Positions 11,722 through 23,830 are shown, counted from the first letter of the stretch. The stretch is DNA of 64,000 bases from Phocoena phocoena (GCF_963924675.1 NC_089238.1:44782879-44846878); one strand, 5' to 3'. Program-made: numbers and translations. Notes: generated by a model not told the origin, from the letters alone.

Positions 11722-12028
11722 TTTTGGTTTTTCGTTTGTGTTTTGCTTTGTTTTTACATTCTACATCTAAGTGAGATCATACAGTATTTGTCTTTCTCTA
11801 TCTGACTTATTTCACTTAGCATAATGCCCTCTATTCACGTTGTCACAAATGGCGAAATGTCATTCTTTTTTATGGCTGAATGATATTCTGTTTGTACACA
11901 TACCACATTTTCTTTATCCATTCAGCCATCAGTGGACATTTAGGTTGTTTCCCTAAGGTTACTTGTTATTACAGCAACTGGTTCATGCCCACCTCCCTAA
12001 CATAACTGTCATCTTTATTTTACTGTAG

Positions 12029-12167
12029 GTATGTAAATTGTCACTGACATGGCAGGTAAAAGGAAATGGCATTTCCTGTGCAATTGTTGGCTGGCCGTGG
12101 AGCTTGGAGACTGTGAGCGTGACTGGATCTTCATACCGGTCTCAAAGAAGGAGCTCTTTTCCTTTAG
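12029..12167 (+). pseudogene. PKD1L3: PKD1L3 exon: end of PLAT domain, small deletion
   Basis: Acceptor ctgtag, donor gtactc. After Tyr-Val the frame breaks and hits TGA at 12045-12047. From about 12037 the PLAT C-terminal part is clear in another frame: I-V-T-D-M-A-G-K-R-K-W-H-F-L-C-N-C-W-L-A, then VELGDCERDWIFIPVSKKEL. About eight bases seem to be missing near 12036. A 5.5-kb intron packed with repeats precedes it. Confidence 0.85.
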
Positions 12168-12592
12168 GTACTCTTGAGAAATTATGGTGCGCTACATGTC
12201 TCTGAGGCTCTGTTCACTTTCTTCACTCCTTTTTCTTTCTGTTCCTCAGACAAGACAATTTCAATTATCTGTCTTCAAGTCTGCTGATTCTTTCTCCTGC
12301 CTGCTCACATCTGCTGCTGAGCCTCTAGTGAACTTTTCATTTCACTTATTGTATTTTTCAGCTGCAGTCTTTTTATTTTTCCAGCTGCAGACTTTCTATT
12401 TGGTTCTTTTTAAAAATAATTTCTGTATCTTCATTGATAACTCTCTGTTTAGCAAGACAGCATTCTCATTTACTTCGCTTTAGTTCTGTGATATGGTTTC
12501 CTTTATAGTTCTTTGAAGATATTTAAAATAGCTGATTTGAAATCTTTAGTAAACTGAGTGTCTTGGCTTCCTCAACAATAATCTATTGACTT

Positions 12593-12806
12593 GGGCTTCC
12601 CTGGTGGCGCAGTGGTTGAGAGTCCGCCTGCCGACGCAGGGGACGCGGGTTCGTGCCCCGGTCCGGGAGGATCCCACATGCCGCGGAGTGGCTGGGCCCG
12701 TGAGCCACGGCCGCTGAGCCAGCGCGACCGGAACCTGTGCTCCGCAACGGGAGAGGCCATAACAGTGAGAGGCCCGCGTACTGCAAAAAAAAAAAAAAAA
12801 AAAAAA
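12593..12806 (+). mobile_element. CHR-type SINE, short form
   Basis: Complete with a long A-tail; target duplication atctattgacttg on both sides. Confidence 0.95.
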
Positions 12807-13269
12807 TCTATTGACTTGTGTGTGGGGGGTGATGTGAGAGAGAGAGAGATACTTTCTTGTTTCTTTTCATGTCTTGTGATTTTCTGTTGAAAACTGGACA
12901 TTTTAAATAATAGAATGTGGCAACTCTGAAGATCAGATTTCCTTCCTCTCCCCCAGTATTTGTTGTTCTTAGTGTTTGTTGTTGTCTAGTGTCTGTTTCT
13001 AACTAATTCTGTAACGTCTGTATTCTTTGTCATGTGTGAAAATTGAAGTTTCTGCTCAGTTAGCTTAGTGGTCAGCTAATAACTAGACAGAGACTTCTTC
13101 AAATGCCTGAACCAGTAAGTCTCCCAGTCTTTGCTGAGGGGTTTTGCATGCATGTTGTGCTATGCCTTTAGCACTCAGCAAGGCAACTGACAGCTCTGCC
13201 TCAGCCTTCACTTCCTGCTTGCTGAGAGCTTCAGGGTCATCCAGGGATGAAAGCGTAGGGCCTTCTCAG

Positions 13270-13271
<2 letters not shown>

Positions 13272-13307
<36 letters not shown>

Positions 13308-13497
13308 GCGGTATGCGGGCCTCTCACTGTTATGGCCTCTCCCGTTGCGGAGCGCAGGCTACGGACGCGCAGGCTCAGCGGCCATGGCTCACGGGCCCAG
13401 CAGCTCCGCGGCATGTGGGATCTTCCCGGACCGGGGCACGAACCCGTGTCTCCTGCATCGGCAGGCGGACTCTCAACCACTACGCCCCCAGGGAAGC
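13272..13497 (-). mobile_element. CHR-type SINE, short form, very long A-tail
   Basis: Antisense with a T-run over 30 long (13274-13306); target duplication ccttctcaggtatt. The unbroken tail suggests a recent insertion. Confidence 0.95.
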
Positions 13498-14087
13498 CCC
13501 TTCTCAGGTATTTCCCCAGCATGCATACAGCCCTGGGCATGCATGTGGCCTTCTAGATTCCCAGGACTGTGTCAGAGCTTTTCAAAACTCCTGTGGACTT
13601 CTCATTTTCCAGCTTTTCCATTTAAGCTTTTTGGTTAGCCTGTCGTTTGCCTACCATATCAGGCAGCTGTGAAGGTAAACAGTCGCCTCTGAATATTTTT
13701 GACAGTGCCCTCAGGGAAAAAGCCTTTTTCACTGGATGAGCCTCCAGTCACATCATATAAGGACAGCCTTGCAAGTTGAGTTTTCCAAGGAACTATCAGA
13801 CAAATCAAACAATGACAGTTCTCTGGGGAAAGGAAGCTTTTAAGGAGCTCCAACCCCATTCTCCTCCCTCTAGTGACTGCCAGGCTGCTGGTTTTCACTG
13901 TGATCAAAGGCTGTTGGTTTTAAGGTTACCGTGGAGCTAGAGAAAGGGAGCTGGGAAAATAGGGCAATTTAAAATGCCACAAAATTCACTGTTCTTACTA
14001 ATATTCAGCCATTTTTCTTGAGTAAACACTCCCAGGTTAATACAAACCTTTGGTTATTTACCTGAGTTCTGAAAATTTTGATTCTGG

Positions 14088-14297
14088 CTTTTTTGTTTGT
14101 TTGTTTGCGGTACCCAGGCCTCTCACTGTTGGGGCCTCTCCCGTTGCAGAGCACAGCCTCCAGACGTGCAGGCTCAGCGGCCATGGCTCACGGGCCCAGC
14201 TGCTCCGCGGCATGTGGGATCTTCCCGGAACCGGGCACAAACCCGCGTCCCCTGCGTCGGCAGGCGGACTCTCAACCACTGCGCCACCAGGGAAGCC
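14088..14297 (-). mobile_element. CHR-type SINE, short form
   Basis: Antisense; target duplication tgattctggctttt at 14079 and 14298. Confidence 0.95.
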
Positions 14298-16475
14298 CTG
14301 ATTCTGGCTTTTTAAGAGAAGTTTTATCATTGCTTTTATGGAGGAATTTTCAGAGGTCTTTACTCCACCGTTTCCACTGACCCAAATGGATTTAGGCAAT
14401 TTACTACTTATAGCAGTAGTAGCAACCAGAGCAATATTTTATGTCAGTTCCCAGATTCGACAGGGTGATGTAACGAGAGCCAGGTGTTACCTGCACATGC
14501 AGTGCAGGTGCATCACAAAAGAGGAACCTCAAGGTTAGGAGACTCTGATCTGATCTACCAGCTGCCAGAAAACCTGCCTGTCCTTCCCTGTAGAATGAGA
14601 CATTATCTTCATTAGCCTGGAATGTAGGGGAATCTCTCAAGGGGTGAGAAGAGGGCATTTCTATCTTTATTACCCTAGAATGTCTCTGGGGAGTAGGATG
14701 TCTCTATCTTTACAATCTGGAAATGCAAATAAGTTGGCTCCAAAGAGAGCTCCTGACTGTCTGTTTTCAGGGCTGTCTGCTTATACAAAGATACTGGAAA
14801 AGACAGTCCAGGAGCAAAGTTTTTATTAATGCCTAAATGGGAAGCATTCGTGGAGAATTGCCTTCCAACACTGCCTATGTTATGTCAGTCTAGCTGTTAT
14901 TCTTATAAAGTATGTTGTCTTTTCTCTGTTTAACATTTTCTCTTTATCCCTGATGTTCCAAATTTTACCATAATTCTTTTCACTGTAGATTCACTGTTTA
15001 TACTGTATAGTACTCAGAATGTACTTAAAATTTTTTTTGTTGTGGTAAAATACACGTAACATAAAATGTAGTTGTTGATATACAGAATCATGTCTTAAAT
15101 TCGCAGAAATTCTCAGATGTCACTTCTGAAAATATTGCTCCTCTGACATTGCTTTACTCTATGCTGGAGCCTCTCAAACTATCCTCCACGTTTTTAAGCC
15201 GCTCTTGCGTGCATGTCTTTTTTGTCTCTCTGTGATGTGTTCTGGGTGAATTCTTTCATACTACCTTTCGGTTCACTAATTTTCTCTTTAACCAGGTCCC
15301 TTTCTCCTAATATTTTTGTTTTGAGGACCATATTTTTCAGTTTCAAGAGTTCTAACTTATTCCTGTTTTTCATAATTTTTCATTATTTTAAAGTGAACAT
15401 TATTCCTTGTATCTTTGAGCAACCTGAAATACTTAAAGTCTTTTTCAGACTGTCCCATGAAATTAATTTCTTCTGGACTGAATTACTGATTGTGTTGGCT
15501 GCCTTTCTTAGCATTAGATTTCTTCATGTGTTTAGGAATTTGGGGTTGTAGCTTGGTTTCATTTTTAAATCTCAACCTCTCTCTCTGTTTTTCTCCACAC
15601 ATCCCTGACTAGTACTTTTTTGATGTTTTCATCCAACCCTTCACATCACTAATCTAGAACTAGGTCTTATTATATTATACCATTTTGGAGCTCCTATTCC
15701 TCCGTAAAATTAAAGAAACCAGATCTGTTGCACGTCCTGTCATGAGCCAGTGCATCTCTTGGCTCAATTCCTGGTCCTGGGGCTGTCCACTCTCACCCAC
15801 CTCCCTACTTATAAATGTGTAGCCCTGTGGCAGTTGTTTGTTCTGCAGAATTCTTCCATGAGCTCAAGCCTCAACCCTGGCTTCAGGCAGTGAAGTTGGC
15901 TTTGCTCTCCCTTTCCCCACTCCATGAATCACTTTCAGTTCCAGTTACTCTGTGGGAATCCAACTTTGACCTGCGCATGCCTTCTTCCAGACCTGGAGCA
16001 CAGGATCCTGTGGCTTCTTCCCCACCTACCATCTTGTTTCTCATTCCAGTCCTCTTTCTCAGAGACTTTTATTTTGTTTTTAAGCCCAGGCAATGTTTCG
16101 GGTTCTTTCTTTTTATATCATATTTATAGTTCCTTTTGGAGTAGAGAAGGGGCTCCAAGTATGGATTTACCAAACTGTCTTGAGTGGAAGCTTAATGCAA
16201 ACTTTCTAAGAGTAAAAGATTTATCGAAGCTCTGATAAAGCGAAAACAAGTTTTGGTTTTAAAATCTCATGCAATAAAATTACCCTTCAAAAACCTTTTA
16301 CCCCAAAATAACAAAAAAAATCGTATCATCAAGTCGTCTGAAAGCTTCTTCACGGAGGTGCTGAACAGTGGCCGAGTTGTTGCTGTACAGCTTGCTGCCA
16401 GGCAAACCACGTTCTAGACTAGGGCACTTTCAGAATGAAATGTCCTGCCTTTCCTGTTCTAATTTATCTTGTTAG
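14298..16475. other. PKD1L3 intron, mostly unrecognised
   Basis: 15020-15070 (ttgttgtggtaaaatacacg) is a common LINE-type fragment, and 15210-15560 looks like an old repeat. The rest, including 15600-16440, shows no exon or repeat I can name. Confidence 0.4.
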
Positions 16476-16678
16476 ACACCTGTTCTCCTCCATGATTGTA
16501 GAAAATCTCACCCAGGATTGTCTGTGGCTCTCGGTCACAACTTGACATCCCTGGACCCAGTTTACAAGAGTCCAGCGGCTCACCTGCTGCATGACCCTCC
16601 TTCTCTGCAACACGGTCACCTATGTCACGTTCTAGAAGATGAACGGCACCACCACCAAGAGACATGAGCACGCTGTGG
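16476..16678 (+). pseudogene. PKD1L3: PKD1L3 exon: post-PLAT region, two nonsense codons
   Basis: Acceptor cttgttag. One continuous frame reads HLFSSMIVENLTQDCLWLS, stop, HPWTQFTRVQRLTCCMTLLL, CNTVTYVTF, stop, KMNGTTTKRHEH. The first stop is TGA 16543-16545, where Arg (CGA) is expected. The second is TAG 16633-16635, where Trp (TGG) is expected. There is no indel, so these are simple substitutions. The hydrophobic CCMTLLLCNTVTYVTF is the second membrane helix. The donor is ambiguous between 16675 and 16679. Confidence 0.9.
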
Positions 16679-17031
16679 GTGAGCCCGGATGTGTGCTGTT
16701 TGTGGCACGTCATCCTTTGATTACTCCACTCTCCTTCCTTCCAAAGTTAGAAACAGAATATGTGCCTTCATTTTCCCTCTGCTGCCCTCACATTAGAAAA
16801 CTCATTTAATTCTGCTCTTAAAGGAGAATAATCATTTATTCTAACATTACACATTTTCCCACAGATCTCTTTTATTAACACATGATCAGGGTCTTTACTG
16901 CCACGATAACTTGTTATCCTTAGGTAATCATAGTTAAATTGCTAAATAAATACTTAAACCTGGGAGAGGATTGCCTTGGAGGTGATTTTAATTGTTGAGG
17001 ATGAGGGTTGTACGTCCTGCTTTTCTTTCAG

Positions 17032-17233
17032 TGGGCCCATTTGCTGTGACCTGGTCTGAACTGCTCATCAGCATCCAAACTGCTGTCATCCTTTTCCCCG
17101 TCAGTCTTGGGATTGGACGGCTTTTCCCGTTGATTCAACCACAGGAACCTCTACCTCTCTTTCCTCCCATCCAGGCCTCCTGCCTCTCAGATGTTTCTTT
17201 TGAGCCTCTGTCTCTCTCACAGAGATAGTTGAG
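17032..17233 (+). pseudogene. PKD1L3: PKD1L3 exon: membrane helix and loop, 2-bp insertion
   Basis: Acceptor ttctttcag, donor gtaagc. It reads GPFAVTWSELLISIQTAVIL, FPVSLGIGRLFPLIQPQEPL, PLFPPIQASCLSDVSFEPLS, the helix and proline-rich loop expected here. Near the end, in a CT-rich run about 17211-17219, two extra bases shift the frame, giving TAG 17226-17228 instead of T-E-I-V-E. Confidence 0.88.
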
Positions 17234-17706
17234 GTAAGCTTGGTATCAAATTTTACAGGTAAATGTCATGCTCCCTCCCCCATGTAGTGGAAAAGGTCAG
17301 TAGAAAGGATCTCCTGCAAGGCTCCTGAGGTCCTGTTAAACTTAATAGTTTTTCTCTAATTCCTGTCCCCCGGGTCATCACTGTGCCTCTGGTTTTTTCC
17401 TCTTCATTATGGAGTGATGTGAGCACTGATGTGAGTGCAGGATGTCCTACTCTGGAGGTGTTTTAGTTTTCTATGTTTGATCAAACGGTCTCTTCTTCTT
17501 TCATCCTAGATTCTCTCATAAAACTAGTTCTGAAGCTACTGTGAGGTGACTTCTTTCTGAAAAAGGAGAGAAAGTGAAAAACTGAGGTTCTTTACACTAA
17601 GCATATGCCCCTCCAAGGAGAGATACAGCCTTCCTACCATCTGTAATTGCTACCGGTCCTGGGTTTAATGTAAAACTAACTTTTCTCATCTTGGTTCTAC
17701 TTTCAG

Positions 17707-17884
17707 GAATTAAAGGAAACTGGGATTCCTGCTCAGAAGAAATACGTACCTACTCTGAGTGTGAACAGTCTTCATGGAGTTCTTTCTTACATTAACCAGC
17801 TGGTGAAGCTTTTATCCAGCCTCATCTGTTCTTACTTAGAGGGTCAAGGCCGTCACCAGCGGGCAGGACCCTACTGGGCAAATG
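17707..17884 (+). pseudogene. PKD1L3: PKD1L3 exon with three indels that add to a multiple of three
   Basis: Acceptor ctttcag, donor gtaaag. Frame 1 begins ELKET and ends YINQLVKLLSSLICSYLEGQ, as in the family. Between them LLRRNTYLL is readable only in a second frame and S-E-C-E-Q-S-S-W-S-S in a third. I infer -2, -2 and +1 changes. Frame 1 itself is open throughout, although the middle is scrambled. Confidence 0.8.
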
Positions 17885-18519
17885 GTAAAGTTCAGTAAGT
17901 TTCCATATCTAATCTTTTATCTGCCTCCCACTCTCTTACTTTCGTATTCATTCTTACCTCTCAGCATAACCAACAGGCATAGTACGACCTTCTGCTTGTT
18001 TTAATTTTCTTAAACTTCTAGTATGGAGCTGATAGCTTAGATCCCTCTGATGGCTTCTTAGACAATATATCTGCTCTTACAAAGTAAAGGATTAAGGAAA
18101 ACCCACAAAAAATGTCCTCTGTCTCAGACCCCCATATTTCATCTACTTTGTCGGGGGCTATTGAAACTTGTCCTTCTTTTTCTTCTATGGAATGATGAGA
18201 TTATACGATTTATGGATTCATGAATATACTTTGGGCCTTCTGAGCACTTAGAGTTTACATGTACTGCAGTTCTGATGAAAAAGTGCAATTAACTTGACAA
18301 GTTTTTCGATTCTGTATCAAAGTATAGAATTTTACAAGTGGCTGTGAATTCACCAGCGTGCTCAGAGAAGACAATAATTCTGCAGGTGTTGGGTCCAGTC
18401 TCCAGTGACTGGGAAAATTTAACCTCATCATCAGTTAATGAGTTGCTAATTTCTACCAGGAATTACTATTTATTGAAATCTTCCACTTGGACAAGTGTCA
18501 ACCTGGAATGTACTTTCAG

Positions 18520-18716
18520 TGGTTCCTGAAAACCACCATCAATTCCACAGTTACCTGCTCAGAGTTCTGCGGAGGCTTCAGTCTCACTTAGGCACTCACT
18601 TAGGGTCCCGCCCAGGCCCATCAGCCTTGTGACTTCCTAGATGCAGTCAGCCAACTGCAAGAACTCCAGGAACTGCTGGAAATGCGTATACTTCCCACAG
18701 AGCAAGGGCCATCCAG
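18520..18716 (+). pseudogene. PKD1L3: PKD1L3 exon: cytoplasmic linker, frameshift
   Basis: Acceptor tactttcag, donor gtaatg. It reads VPENHHQFHSYLLRVLRRLQ, then S-H-L-G. The conserved C-D-F-L-D-A-V-S-Q-L-Q-E-L-Q-E-L-L-E is in another frame. The unshifted frame stops at TGA 18630-18632. A short repeated motif (actcacttagg-like) at 18584-18605 sits at the break. Confidence 0.82.
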
Positions 18717-18775
18717 GTAATGCATAGCACCAGGCTTTCTTTATCACCTGTAATCTTCCTAAACCTGTCTCTCAG

Positions 18776-19026
18776 CTGTTGGCTATGAGATTATTCCTTC
18801 AACTTCTGTCCCTAAGGGACGCAGCCAGAGCCCAGACGGGAAGCAGCCCATCTCTAATGGCCGGCTCAGATGGTTGACTTACTTCTGCTGGCTCCTTCTG
18901 GTGTCACTAGCCTGGCCTCAGCCTTTTTTGCAGCACTTTATAGCCTGGAACTGAACAAAGACCAAGCCACCAGCTGGGTTATTTCGATATTATCATTGCT
19001 TCAGAACATCCTCATCACCAGTAAAG
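18776..19026 (+). pseudogene. PKD1L3: PKD1L3 exon: linker and membrane helix, 1-bp deletion
   Basis: Acceptor ctctcag, donor gtacgt. It reads S-P-D-G-K-Q-P-I-S-N-G-R-L-R-W-L-T-Y-F-C, then W-L-L-L. One base is missing near 18901, because T-S-L-A-S-A-F-F-A-A-L-Y-S-L-E-L-N-K-D-Q continues in another frame. The unshifted frame stops at TGA 18952-18954. The end (N-I-L-I-T-S-K) lacks a few residues usual before the donor. Confidence 0.83.
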
Positions 19027-19344
19027 GTACGTGAGAAACAGTGACACCGGCATGGGAGGAAACATTGTAGTTGCAGGAAGCTTGGGAAACCGAGGTCTGT
19101 GGGTGTCAATCCAGGGTGTCTAATGATTCTTACAACTTGACAAAAACAAAGAAATTAGCAGAGTAAAATTTGTTAGGGGTGTGTGTGCAGTAGTCACAGA
19201 AAAAACTAAGTAGAACTGATGGACTAGTAGAAGTTTAGCAAAAAAGGATTGATTGGGAAGTTAAGAGGGACAAGTAAAAAACTAAACTACCTTAAAAAAA
19301 AAAAAAAACAGAAAACTTACCTTTTAAAAATCTTCCCTTTCCTG

Positions 19345-19665
19345 GGCTTCCCTGGTGGCACAGTGGTTAAGAATCCGCCTGCCAATGCAGGGGACACGAG
19401 TTTGAGCCCTGGTCCGGGAAGATCCTACATGTCGCGGAGCAACTAAGCTCTCATGCCACAACTACTGAGCCTGAACTCTAGGGCCAACAAGCCACAACTA
19501 CTGAGCCCGCGTCCTAGAGCCCGAGCTCTGCAACAAGAGAAGCCACTGCAATGAGAAGACCGCACACCGCAACGAAGAGTAGCCCCTGCTCGTGACAACT
19601 AGAGAAACCCGCATGCAGTGATGAAGACCCAATGCGGCCAAAAATAAAAATAAAATTAATTAATT
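19345..19665 (+). mobile_element. CHR-type SINE, long form
   Basis: gggcttccctggtggcacag to gcggccaaaaataaaaataa. Confidence 0.92.
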
Positions 19666-19829
19666 AACTAAATGGATAACAAACAAGAACCTACTGTATA
19701 GCAAAAAAAAAAAAAAAATCTCAGTTATCATGGTATATCAACTGTGAGTGATTGCATAAAGTACCAACTGCTTCTAGCCCTTCAGCCCATAATTCACTAC
19801 ATAAATTAACAGGTGCACATCATGATCAG

Positions 19830-20420
19830 TGATCAATCATGTCACTTCTCAAAGTCTGGGTGATTGGTCACCTGTTATCCTGTTTATGTACAGGCAGCAA
19901 ATTGTGTAGTTGTGTTATTTGTCTCCCAGTCATAAACTCTGTGACCTTTACCATGAAATGGATAGTTGAAAGAGGACCTTGGCCAACAGAGATGAAAATG
20001 CAGCAAATTAACAAAATAACACTGAAAGTGAAATTTGAATAGAATGTAAATGGAGTTATACAAGAAGCCGCTGACCATGGGAAGATGGCCTGTGTTCAAG
20101 AAACTGTAGATACGCAGCCAGGTGAGTCAAACTTACCAACATAAATGTAGAAATTGGTTATGAAGAAAAGGATGATGGTGTCCCAAAGGAAGTAACACTG
20201 GCAAAAAACTAACATTAAAGTGACTCTCGGAGATATTTCACAGCCTTGAAAGCATAAAGGATAAGATGCTGGAAGCCAATGCAAACTTAGAACAGTATGA
20301 CAATTCACCAAAGGCACAGACAAAATGCTCTCCCCGTATCCTAAGTTATACAAGAGGAAGGCCAGCACTGTTCAAATTATTCTTGATAAATTTTCTACAA
20401 AGAAGTAACTTTAATTCTCA
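19830..20420 (+). pseudogene. Degraded transposase-like sequence, possibly Tigger family
   Basis: Readable protein-like pieces with stops: FTMKWIVERGPWPTEMKMQQ, INKITLKVKFE, then N-G-V-I-Q-E-A-A-D-H-G-K-M-A-C-V-Q-E-T-V, and near the end KASTVQIILDKFSTKK before TAA at 20405-20407. The last motif resembles C-termini of Tigger/CENPB-type transposases. Family assignment is tentative; it is not a PKD1L3 exon. Confidence 0.35.
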
Positions 20421-20796
20421 ACGTTTCTAATGTTTTAAATTACATATTAGTTTTACTACTTCTAAATTCTTCCTTGTACCTTTATAACGAACAATAAGAG
20501 ATTTTAATGTTTTGACACAAATCTTTAAATGTCACAGACTGATCATAATTTTTCCCCACTGATGATTAAGATCACTTTGCACAGTTTCAGCTCGCTAGGT
20601 CATTTGTATGATCCCACACTACCATGTAAAGTGAGAATTACCTTTAATTAGGTGTGAAATGTCATGTCTGTTATTTTCAAGTGCTTCAGAAAAAGAAGCA
20701 AAACAAATACGGTGAAAAGTTAACTTTTGTATCTTCCAATTTTTATGTATGTTTTTAAAATTTAATAATAAAATGTCAGATAAAAATAACTCAATA

Positions 20797-21014
20797 GGGA
20801 CTTCCCTGGTGGTCCAGTGGTTAAGATTCCACACTCCCAATGCAGGGGGCCTGGGTTCGATCCCTGGTCCAGGAACTAGATCCCACATGCTGCAACTAAG
20901 AGTTCACATGCCGCAGCTACGAAGCCCACATGCTGCAATTAAATATCCCGTGTGCCACAACTAAGACCCGGTGCAGCCAAACAAATGAATAAACAAAATA
21001 AATATTTAAAGAAA
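20797..21014 (+). mobile_element. CHR-type SINE, 'ggtcca' form
   Basis: gggacttccctggtggtcca to cagccaaacaaatgaataaa. Confidence 0.92.
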
Positions 21015-21208
21015 TAGTAACTCAGTGGATCATATACTCAAAGGTAAAATTACAAATCTTTTAGAAGGAAACATAGGTGAAAATCTTCGAAACCTTAGGC
21101 TAGGCAAAGAGTTCTTATATACGTACATTACCAAAAGCACAATCCAGGAAAGAAAAAATAGGTAAATTGGACTTCATCAAAATTAAACATTTTGCTCTAT
21201 GAAAGACA

Positions 21209-22718
21209 CCTTTTTTATTGAAATGTAGTTGATTTACAATGTTGTGTTAGTTTCTGGTGTACAGCAAATGATTGAGTTATAAGTATTTGTATTCTTTTTC
21301 ATATTCTTTTCCATTGTGGTTTATTAGGGAATACTGAATATCCCTGTGCTATACAGTAGGACCTTATTGTTTATTTTTTATATAGTAGTTTGTATCTACT
21401 AATCCCAAAGTCCTAATTTATCCCTTCCCCACCTCCTTTCCTGTTTGGTAACCATAAATTTGTTTTCTCTCTATGAGTCTGTTTACATTTTGCAGATAAG
21501 TTCATTTGTATTATTTTTTAGTTTCCACATATAAGTGATATAATGGTATTTGTCTTTCTCTTTCTTATTTACTTCACTTAGTATCATAATCTCTACGTCC
21601 TTCCATGTTGCTGCAAATGGCATTGTTTCGTTCGTTTTTATGGCTAAGTAGCATTCCATCATATATATGTACCACATCTTTATCCATTCATCTGTTGATG
21701 GACATTTAGGTTGTTTCCATGTCTTGGCTGTTGTAAATAGTGACACCCCTATGACATAGGGGTGCATGTATCTTTTCAAATTACAGTTTTGTCCGGATAT
21801 ATGCTTAGGAGTGGGATTGCTGGATCATATGGCAACTCTATTTTTAGTTTTTTGAGGAACCTCCACACTGTTTTCCATAGTGGCTGCACCAATTTACATT
21901 CCCACCAACAGTGTAGGAGGGTTCCCTTTTCTCCACACCCTCTAGAGCATTTGTTATTTGTAGACTTTTTAATGATGGCCATTCTGAGCGGTATGAGGTG
22001 ATACCTCACTGTAGTTTTGATTTGCATTTCTCTAATAATTAACAGTGATGAGCATCTTTTCATGTGCCTGTTGGCCATCTGTATGTCTTTTTGGAGAAAT
22101 GTCTATTAAGGTCTTCTGCCCAGTTTTTGATTGTGTTGTTTGTTTTTTTGTTATTGAGTTGTATGAGCTGCTTGTGTATTTTGGAAATTAAGCCCTTGTC
22201 AGTTGTATCATTTGCAAATATTTTCTCCCAATCCGTAGATTGTCTTTTCATTTGATTTATGGTTTCCTTTGCTGTGCAAAAGCGTATAAGTTTAAGTCCC
22301 ATTTGTTTTTTGGGTTTTTTTGCTTTTATTTCTGTTTCCTTGGGAGAGTGACCTAAGAAAACATTGGTATGATTGATGTCAGAGAATGTTTTGTCTATGT
22401 TCTCTTCTAGGAGTTTTATGGTGTCATGTTTTATTTTTAAGTCTTTAAGCCATTTTGAGCTGATTTTTGTGTGAGGGTGTGTTCTAACTCACTGATTTAC
22501 ATGCTACAGTCCAACTTTCCCAGCACCACTTGCTGAAGAGACTGTCTTTTCTCCATTGGATATTCTTGCCACCTTTGTGAGAGATTAATCGACCATAGGT
22601 GTGTGGGTTTATTTCTGGGCTCTCTATTCTGTTCTATTAAGCCATATGTCTGTTTTTGTGCCAATACCATGCTGTTGTGATAACTGTAGCTTTGCAGTAT
22701 TGTCTGAAGTAGAATGAC
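21209..22718 (-). mobile_element. Younger L1 3' part, antisense, nested
   Basis: Antisense cetartiodactyl-type L1: ttattgaaatgtagttgatt, tatggctaagtagcattcca, ggtcttctgcccagtttttg, ttttgagctgatttttgtgt. Frames are broken by stops. Inserted into the older sense L1. Confidence 0.88.
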
Positions 22719-22908
22719 TAAAATATCGATAATACTAAATGCTGGTGAGGACGCAGAGTAACTGGGAACTCTCATTCATTGGTGGTAGAAATGAAAAAAT
22801 GGTATAGCCACTTTGGAAAGCAGTTTACCAGTTTCATACAGAGTTATACAGTTACCATATAACTTAGTAATTGCACTCCCAGGTGTTTACCCAAAAGAAA
22901 TAAAAACC

Positions 22909-23213
22909 GGGACTTCCCTGGTGGTCCAGTGGTAAAGAATCTGCCTTCTAATGCAGGGGACGTGGGTTCAGTCCTTGGTCAGGGAACTAAGATTCCCACA
23001 TGCCGCAGGGCAGCTAAGCCCATGTGCCACAACTACTGAGCTTGTGCGCCTCAATGAGAGAGCCTGCGTGCTGCAAATTACAGAGTTCATGTGCCCTGTA
23101 GCCTGCGCGCCACAACTAGAGAAGAGAAAACCCTCACGCCACAACTAGAGAGAAGCCCACATGCCTCAGCAAAGACCCGACACAGCCAAAAATAAATAAG
23201 TAAATAAGTAGAA
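22909..23213 (+). mobile_element. CHR-type SINE, 'ggtcca' form
   Basis: gggacttccctggtggtcca to cagccaaaaataaataag; target duplication agaaataaaaac. Confidence 0.93.
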
Positions 23214-23280
23214 ATAAAAACTTACGTTCACACAGAATTGTGTGAATATTTGTAGCAGCTTTATTCATAATTGCCAAGGA

Positions 23281-23395
23281 TGGGACTTCCCTGGCAGTCC
23301 AGTGGTTATGACTCTGCGCTTCCACTGCAGCGGGCACGGGTTTGATCCCTGGTCAGGGAACTAAGATCCCACATGCCACATGGTGTGGCCAATAA
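23281..23395 (+). mobile_element. CHR-related SINE, short form
   Basis: gggacttccctggcagtcca to tggtgtggccaataa; target duplication aattgccaaggatg. Confidence 0.92.
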
Positions 23396-23830
23396 TAATA
23401 ATTATAATAATTGCCAAGGATGGAACCAACCCAAATGCCCATCAGCTAGTGAATGGATAAGCCGTGGTACATCCATACAGTAGACTGCTCATCAGTGAAA
23501 AAGAACAAACTACTGGTACGTGTAGTGACATGGAAGAATCTCAGATGTATTATTGCAAGTGAAAGAAGCCAGTTCCAAAAGCATACTTTATGATTCCATT
23601 TATATGACATTCTGCAAAAAGCAAAAACTACATGGATGAAGAATCTATCAGTGGTTCCCAGAGATGGAGGCAGTAAAAAGGGCTGATCACAAAGGGGCAG
23701 CATCAGGGAATTTTGGGGGGTGGTGAAACTGTAAGGTATCTTGATTATAGTGGTGGATACTCTATGTATTTGTCAACACATAGAATTATACACCAAAAAG
23801 AGTGTGTTTTTTTAATGTGTGTAAATACAT

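Larger units (their letters stand above)
11019..11990 (-). mobile_element. L1 3' region, antisense, with internal duplication and a SINE
   Basis: Antisense L1 3' end: ttattgcagtataattgaca, catgctgtacattacatccc, ttatttcacttagcataatg. It holds a 133-bp tandem duplication (11303-11570) and a SINE (11577-11721). Confidence 0.85.
12189..13680 (-). mobile_element. Old interspersed repeat, antisense, split by two SINEs
   Basis: Text such as tctgctgattctttctcctg, cagctgcagactttctattt and tgttgaaaactggacatttt is a repeat I have seen often, but I cannot assign a family name safely. The SINEs at 12593 and 13272 interrupt it. Confidence 0.45.
21024..23830 (+). mobile_element. Old L1M-type element, sense, interrupted
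   Basis: 21024-21208 (ggcaaagagttcttatatac, aattggacttcatcaaaatt) and 22719-23830 (aatgctggtgaggacgcaga, aaatgcccatcagctagtga, aattatacaccaaaaagag) are consecutive parts of one old sense L1. It is split by a younger antisense L1 and by SINEs at 22909 and 23281. Confidence 0.8.

Noticed and set aside
13144..13638. 164-codon open frame on the + strand
   Set aside because: Most of it is antisense CHR SINE and its T-run. The same peptide ([24 protein letters not shown]) recurs at every SINE copy in the window.
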